From the NCBI GenBank assembly GCA_947311745.1, contig CAMZLT010000001.1, positions 1-19,801 of the forward strand: a stretch of 19,801 nucleotides of DNA, in the 5' to 3' direction. Made by a program: the position numbers and the translations under genes. Shown here one piece after another: positions 15,140 to 19,801 of this stretch; position 1 is the first letter of the stretch; every line of letters begins with the position of its first letter. The notes beneath the pieces are model-generated. The model saw nothing but the letters and a program-made list of their open reading frames with translations. It did no database searches and was not told the DNA's origin. Source of the stretch: an uncultured Flavobacteriaceae bacterium (lineage in GTDB: Bacteria; Bacteroidota; Bacteroidia; Flavobacteriales; Flavobacteriaceae).

Positions 15140-17026
15140 TTAATATGCTCTTTTATTATTTCCTTCATAAAAATTTACAAATGCTTTGTTTACAAATTTT
15201 GCACCTCCTGTGGTTGGATAATTTCCTGTAAAATACCAATCTCCTTTATGATTAGGAATTGCTTGATGTAATTGATCAACTTCTTGAAAAATTATTTTCA
15301 CATTGGATTTTATCGTTTCATTAGTGAGTAATATTCTTATTTTATCGGATATTTCTTCCGTTTTAAACGGTTTATAAATTTCTTTCACAAAATTTTGTGT
15401 TGCATTTGGTTCTGCTTTACATTTTTTATAAACCTGTTCAATAATATGTTCTTGTTTGGTTTCTTTTAGTAATGCAATTGCTGCTTTAAAGGCAATAAAA
15501 TCGCCTAATTTTGCCATATCAATTCCGTAACAATCTGGATATCGAATTTGCGGTGCAGAGGAGACAATAATTATTTTTTTAGGATTTAAACGATCTAAAA
15601 TTCGTAAAATACTCTTTTTTAAAGTTGTTCCTCTAACAATACTATCGTCTATAACAACTAAGTTATCTGTTGGTTTTACTACGCCGTAAGTAATGTCGTA
15701 AACGTGTGCTACCAAATCATCGCGACTGTTATCATCAGCAATAAAAGTTCGTAATTTTGCATCTTTTATGGCTATTTTTTCAATTCGTGGTCTAATTGCT
15801 AAAATTCGTGTAAGTTCTTTTGCAGAAATATTTTTTTTACCATCTAAGATAATTTTTGTTTTTTCGGCATTTAAGTAATTTTCAGCCTCTTCGGTCATAC
15901 CAATAAAAGCAGTTTCAGCTGTATTTGGAATGTATGAAAAAACGGTATTATCTACATCATCATTAATTGCTTTTAGTATTTTAGGAAATACTAATTTTCC
16001 TAATTCTTTTCTCTCTGTGTAAATATCAGAATCGTTTCCTCTAGAGAAATAAATTCGTTCAAAAGAACATGATTTTTTTTCTAAGGGTTTGGTTATTTGT
16101 TGGACGCTTGTTGTTCCATCTTTTTTAATAATTAAAGCGTGTGCTGGTTCTAGTTCGTTAACTTTAGATAGAGGAACATTAAAAACAGTTTGAATTGCTG
16201 GTCGTTCGCTTGCAACTACCACAACCTCATCATCGTGATAATAAAATGTTGGTCTAATCCCTGCTGGATCACGCAACACAAAGGCATCTCCGTGACCAAT
16301 TAATCCTGTCATTGCATAACCTCCATCCCAATTTTTAGAGGCTCGCTGTAAGATTCGCTGTATGTTAATTTCTTTTTCAATAATCGGTGAAGCATCTTTT
16401 TTTGTAATACCACGTTCTTTGCAAGATTGGTAAATATTAGCAACTTCATCGTCTAAAAAATGACCAATTTTTTCCATTATCGTAACGGTATCGGTATTTT
16501 CTTTAGGATGCTGACCAAGTTCGATTAGTTCTTGCAAGAGTTCATTGGAATTTGTCATATTAAAGTTCCCTGCCATAATCAAGTTTTTGTGTCGCCAATT
16601 ATTTTGACGTAAAAACGGATGTACAGATTCAATACTATTTTTACCAAAAGTACCATAACGAACATGACCTAAAAACACATTACCAACATAAGGCATATTT
16701 TGTATTTGCCAATCAATGTTTTCTTTTTTATCTGGATTTTGTTCTAAAAGGTTGTTAATTCTAGAATTTATTTTTTTAAATATATCTTGAATTGGTTGTT
16801 GTTGGTTAGAACGCACACGACTAATGTATCGTGTTCCTGGTTTTACATCGATTTTAATACTGGCAAAACCAGCTCCATCTTGTCCACGATTGTGCTGTTT
16901 TTCAAGCAACAAATACATTTTTTGAATGCCATAAAATGTAGTTCCGTATTTTTTTTGATAAAATTCTAATGGTTTTAGAAGTCTTACCATTGCAATTCCA
17001 CACTCGTGTTTTAATTGATCGCTCAT
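15140..17026 (-). CDS. PurF-like amidophosphoribosyltransferase, long Bacteroidota form
   Basis: The 628-residue protein joins a class II glutamine amidotransferase domain to a phosphoribosyltransferase domain, as in PurF, which makes phosphoribosylamine from PRPP and glutamine in purine synthesis. Cys9 (HECGI) would become the N-terminal nucleophile after removal of an eight-residue propeptide; HVRYGTFG (121-128), AGNFNMTN (152-159) and TDTV (178-181) complete the glutaminase site. YFSRGNDSDIYTERKELG and VVIDDSIVRGTT (457-468) are the PRPP-binding elements. It is over 100 residues longer than E. coli PurF, with extra segments at about 72-108 and 383-422 and a C-terminal tail (about 560-628) holding GDWYFTGNYPTTGG. 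It follows a PfkB kinase gene by 77 bases. It may be the main PurF or a paralogue, which the window cannot decide, so no symbol is given. Confidence 0.88.
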   Translation of the reverse strand: MSDQLKHECGIAMVRLLKPLEFYQKKYGTTFYGIQKMYLLLEKQHNRGQDGAGFASIKIDVKPGTRYISRVRSNQQQPIQDIFKKINSRINNLLEQNPDKKENIDWQIQNMPYVGNVFLGHVRYGTFGKNSIESVHPFLRQNNWRHKNLIMAGNFNMTNSNELLQELIELGQHPKENTDTVTIMEKIGHFLDDEVANIYQSCKERGITKKDASPIIEKEINIQRILQRASKNWDGGYAMTGLIGHGDAFVLRDPAGIRPTFYYHDDEVVVVASERPAIQTVFNVPLSKVNELEPAHALIIKKDGTTSVQQITKPLEKKSCSFERIYFSRGNDSDIYTERKELGKLVFPKILKAINDDVDNTVFSYIPNTAETAFIGMTEEAENYLNAEKTKIILDGKKNISAKELTRILAIRPRIEKIAIKDAKLRTFIADDNSRDDLVAHVYDITYGVVKPTDNLVVIDDSIVRGTTLKKSILRILDRLNPKKIIIVSSAPQIRYPDCYGIDMAKLGDFIAFKAAIALLKETKQEHIIEQVYKKCKAEPNATQNFVKEIYKPFKTEEISDKIRILLTNETIKSNVKIIFQEVDQLHQAIPNHKGDWYFTGNYPTTGGAKFVNKAFVNFYEGNNKRAY

Positions 17027-17103
17027 TTTGGTTACTGTTTTCTATGAGTAGTTAGTTGTGTTGGGTATTTTGAGATGTATGAATTACATTGAAAATTTTA
17101 ATT

Positions 17104-18030
17104 TTATTGCAATTCTATATCAAACTGTGTTAATTGCTTAAATTGTTCTAAACGATTTTCTATTTCGGTTTTTGTTAAATTTTGCATGCGTTCTGTTCCG
17201 AATTTTTCCACACAAAAGGAAGCTAAATTTGAACCATAAATAACGGCATTTTTCATATTTTCAAAAGAAATATTATCGGTTTTTGCTAAGTATCCTGTAA
17301 ATCCTCCTGCAAAAGTATCTCCTGCTCCTGTTGGATCAAAGACTTCGGCTAATGGTAATGCTGGAGCATAGAACATTTTTCCTTCGCTAAATAGTAAAGC
17401 TCCGTGTTCGCCTTTTTTAATTACGACATATTTTGGACCCATTTCGTGTATTTTCATTGCTGCATTTACTAGAGAATATTCGCAACTTAATTGTCTTGCT
17501 TCTTCATCGTTAATTGTAATAACATCTACTTTTTTAAGTACTGTTAGTAATTCTGGCAATGCAATATTCATCCAAAAATCCATCGTATCTAAAACAACTA
17601 ATTTTGGTTTTATAGTCATTTGATTAATTACGCTTAATTGTACAGAAGGATGCAAATTTCCTAACATAACAATTTTACTATCTTTAAAATTATCTGGCAC
17701 TATCGGATTAAAATGTTCTAAAACGTTTAATTCGGTAACTAATGTATCTCTTGAATTCATATCGTTATGGTATTTTCCTGACCAAAAGAAGGTTTTACCG
17801 TCTTTTACTATTTCAATACCTGATGTGTCGATATTTTTAGCATTAAGCATATCTAAATATTCTTTCGGAAAATCGCCACCAACGATAGATACAATTCCTG
17901 ATTTTATACCAAAAGTAGAAGCAGATAAACCAATATACGTTCCTGCTCCTCCTAAAATTTTATCGGTTTTACCAAATGGAGTTTCAATAGCATCAAAAGC
18001 TACGGTTCCGACAATTAAAAGTTTACTCAT
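17104..18030 (-). CDS. PfkB family (ribokinase-like) sugar or nucleoside kinase
   Basis: The 308-residue cytoplasmic protein has the ribokinase fold: a GGAGTYIGLSAS motif near the N-terminus (27-38), TINDEEA (172-178) for metal and phosphate contacts, and the C-terminal signature DPTGAGDTFAGGF (232-244) with Asp238 as catalytic base. It phosphorylates a hydroxyl of a sugar, nucleoside or similar small molecule with ATP; the substrate is not evident. The start at 18030 (MSKLLIVGTVAFD) is preferred over an in-frame ATG at 18084 because the fold begins there and a TATTTTTG promoter element lies at 18052-18059, inside the longer version. The PurF-like gene follows 77 bases downstream on the same strand, so a joint role in nucleotide or PRPP metabolism is plausible but inferred. 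Confidence 0.9.
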   Translation of the reverse strand: MSKLLIVGTVAFDAIETPFGKTDKILGGAGTYIGLSASTFGIKSGIVSIVGGDFPKEYLDMLNAKNIDTSGIEIVKDGKTFFWSGKYHNDMNSRDTLVTELNVLEHFNPIVPDNFKDSKIVMLGNLHPSVQLSVINQMTIKPKLVVLDTMDFWMNIALPELLTVLKKVDVITINDEEARQLSCEYSLVNAAMKIHEMGPKYVVIKKGEHGALLFSEGKMFYAPALPLAEVFDPTGAGDTFAGGFTGYLAKTDNISFENMKNAVIYGSNLASFCVEKFGTERMQNLTKTEIENRLEQFKQLTQFDIELQ

Positions 18031-18051
18031 TTTATAAAGTGTTTTTTTTTG

Positions 18052-18059
18052 CAAAAATA
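18052..18059 (-). promoter_or_regulatory. -7 promoter element (TATTTTTG) for the PfkB kinase gene
   Basis: Read on the minus strand this octamer matches TAnnTTTG and ends 22 bases before the ATG at 18030, giving a leader of about 15 bases. It lies in the gap behind the sulfatase-fold gene. No TTG is found at the usual distance. It supports the downstream start of the kinase. Confidence 0.5.
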
Positions 18060-18109
18060 CATTTTTTATAGGATTATCATCCATAGAATTGTAATTCTTG
18101 TTTTTAGGT

Positions 18110-19801
18110 TTATTTTTTATTTATTTTCATCAATTTGTTTTGAAATAAATAATCTGCTGTTTGGTAATACGAAATGGTTTCTTTTAAAAAATCAGCATCC
18201 ATATTTATTGGTTTAAGTAGGTTTTTTTGTTTTTCCCAATGGTAAAAATGTGCGGTTTTAACTGTTCCTAAAACCAATACTTTATTTTGTTTTAACAAAC
18301 CTAATTTTTGGTAATTTCCAACCAAGGCTCTTTCTTGTGATTGGTTAATTTTTTCGATATCTCTTCCGTAAAGTTTCGATTCATAACGCCAATTTAGATA
18401 ACCAAATAAGGTAGGAAATATATCAATTTGCGAAGTTAATTTACTTTGTATTTTAGCAGGTGTGTTTGGTAAATTATAAATCATTGCGGGTATATGGTAA
18501 TTTGCAATATCCAATTCCGATCGCCCTGCACTACTAGCACAATGGTCTGCCATAATTATAAAAACGGTGTTTTTAAACCATGTTTGTTTTTTTGCCTTAT
18601 TAATAAATTCTTTTATGGCAAAATCGGTATATTTTACAGCTCCATTCCTACTTGTTCCTGATGGGATATCTATCTTTCCTTCAGGATAGGTGTATGGTCT
18701 ATGGTTAGAAGTTGTCATAATAAAATTAAAAAACGGTTGTTTGTTTTTATGCGAAATATTAGCTTGTTGTATAACTTTATCGTACACATTTTCATCGCAA
18801 ACTCCCCAAGCGTTTTCAAAAGTTACTTCGTTGTTATTTATGTTAATTCGTTTTGCCTTAAAGCTATCGCCAAGTAAAAATCCACGACCACGATCGACAA
18901 TATCAAAGCCATTTCCTCCAAAAAATTGATTCATATTATCAAAATAACCATCACCTCCGTAAAAAAAAGTTCTGGTATAACCTTGTTGTTTAAAAACTTC
19001 GCCAATTGAAAATAAATTATTATTATTTGGTCTTTTTACGATACTACGACCCGCAGTTGGCGGAACGGAAAGCACAATTGCTTCCATACCACGAATTGTT
19101 CGCGTTCCTGTTGCGTAAGTGTTTGTAAAAAACACAGATTCTTTACTTAATTTATCTAAAAAAGGTGTGATATTTTTTTTGTTTCCAAAATGTTGCATAA
19201 AACTAGCACTCAGACTTTCTACACAAATTAAAATTACATTTGGTTTTTGCTGTAACGAATCTATATTTTTTACTAATCGTTCGATACTTTTTGGATGGTT
19301 ATAAATACTATCATTTTTGGTTGCGGTTAATTTTTTTACTAAAGAGAAAGAGGTTTCTAAATCTTGTGTTTTATAGAATTCATCAAATTTTAATTCGTTA
19401 TTTCTAAATGCTGCAAAAAAGGAATAAATACCTGATTTGGACATTTCGTTTTCAAACCTATTTTTAGACCATTCTGCATCTTTATTGGTAATAAAAAAAT
19501 TAAAAATTAAGGCAATTGCAATCCAAAAAACAGTTGGAATTAATTTTGTTTTAAAATCATTATCATTAGTAAAGGTTTGTTTAAAACTATTTCGTTTTTT
19601 AGCGATAAAAATCAAAATCAAAGTAATGATTATTACGCCTCCAATTAGTAATGGTAATGGATAGGATTGGTTAATATTTTCCACTACTTCGTAAGTATAA
19701 ACTAGATAATCTACTGCAATGAAATTAAACCTACGCTTGAATTCTTCCCAAAAAGTAATTTCTGCAAAAAAGGTAAAAACAAAGATTAAAATTCCGATAA
19801 A
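18110..19801 (-). CDS. LTA synthase family (sulfatase-fold) membrane transferase, 5' end beyond window
   Basis: The reading frame is open to the last base, so the gene is cut by the window edge; 563 C-terminal residues are visible. The first visible residues include transmembrane stretches and the linking segment EEFKRRFNFIAVDYLVYTYEV, typical of LtaS/OpgB proteins, whose N-terminus holds about five helices. The extracytoplasmic sulfatase-like domain shows CVESLSASF (metal-binding Glu), ATGTRTIRGMEA with the nucleophile threonine codon at 19097-19099, HRPYTYPEG, and MADHCASSAGRSEL with the Asp-His metal ligands. Known members transfer phosphoglycerol or phosphoethanolamine from phospholipids to teichoic acid, glucans or LPS. 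As this is a Gram-negative cell, lipoteichoic acid is an unlikely product. A GTG at 19684 is only an internal valine. Confidence 0.92.
   Translation of the reverse strand, partial: FIGILIFVFTFFAEITFWEEFKRRFNFIAVDYLVYTYEVVENINQSYPLPLLIGGVIIITLILIFIAKKRNSFKQTFTNDNDFKTKLIPTVFWIAIALIFNFFITNKDAEWSKNRFENEMSKSGIYSFFAAFRNNELKFDEFYKTQDLETSFSLVKKLTATKNDSIYNHPKSIERLVKNIDSLQQKPNVILICVESLSASFMQHFGNKKNITPFLDKLSKESVFFTNTYATGTRTIRGMEAIVLSVPPTAGRSIVKRPNNNNLFSIGEVFKQQGYTRTFFYGGDGYFDNMNQFFGGNGFDIVDRGRGFLLGDSFKAKRININNNEVTFENAWGVCDENVYDKVIQQANISHKNKQPFFNFIMTTSNHRPYTYPEGKIDIPSGTSRNGAVKYTDFAIKEFINKAKKQTWFKNTVFIIMADHCASSAGRSELDIANYHIPAMIYNLPNTPAKIQSKLTSQIDIFPTLFGYLNWRYESKLYGRDIEKINQSQERALVGNYQKLGLLKQNKVLVLGTVKTAHFYHWEKQKNLLKPINMDADFLKETISYYQTADYLFQNKLMKINKK

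Noticed and set aside
18031..18084. Longer start for the PfkB kinase at 18084
   Set aside because: The added 18 residues have no family match and contain the TATTTTTG promoter element; MSKLLIVG at 18030 begins the fold.
19682..19684. GTG at 19684 as the start of the sulfatase-fold protein
   Set aside because: The frame stays open to the window edge and the residues upstream of it match the LtaS/OpgB family, so this codon is internal.

Overview
The window looks like chromosomal DNA from a marine-type Flavobacteriaceae member (Bacteroidota). The base composition is strongly AT-rich, start codons lack Shine-Dalgarno sequences, several genes are preceded by the Bacteroidota -7 element TAnnTTTG, and the gene content (tryptophan 2,3-dioxygenase next to a DUF3108 protein, a single TatA/B protein, a 628-residue PurF-like protein next to a PfkB kinase, an acyloxyacyl hydrolase) is typical of that family. 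KdsA shows a Gram-negative cell that makes Kdo-containing lipopolysaccharide. No rRNA, tRNA, insertion sequence, CRISPR array or prophage was seen.

Layout. Positions 1-1.8 kb (+): tryptophan 2,3-dioxygenase and a secreted DUF3108 protein. 1.8-2.7 kb (-): tatA/B, translationally coupled to a PAP2 phosphatase. 2.8-6.1 kb (+): a tail-specific protease of the Prc family followed 3 bases later by a two-lobed retropepsin-like aspartic protease with a PDZ-like tail. 6.2-8.07 kb (+): fabD, a crotonase-fold hydratase and a 58-residue membrane protein, closed by a hairpin terminator. 8.1-9.6 kb (+): two tandem exported PAP2 proteins, the second with altered active-site motifs. 9.6-13.1 kb (-): an M28 peptidase with a polytopic membrane domain, coupled to a PagL-like acyloxyacyl hydrolase. 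13.1-14.1 kb (-): a zinc-ribbon protein and a NUMOD4/HNH/HTH protein. 14.3-15.1 kb (-): kdsA of the metal-dependent type. 15.1-18.0 kb (-): a PfkB sugar kinase and a PurF-like amidotransferase. 18.1 kb to the window end (-): an LtaS/OpgB-type sulfatase-fold transferase whose N-terminus lies outside the window.

Much of the window concerns the cell envelope: Kdo synthesis, fatty-acid initiation, three PAP2 phosphatases, a lipid A deacylase candidate, a phosphoglycerol-transferase-like protein, Tat export and three exported or membrane proteases. No complete new defence or mobile system was seen. The items that most deserve a second look are the tandem PAP2 pair (altered motifs, outer-membrane-like C-termini), the PurF-like/PfkB pair with its inserts and tail, the two-lobed aspartic protease beside Prc, and the solitary HNH/HTH gene with its zinc-ribbon neighbour.
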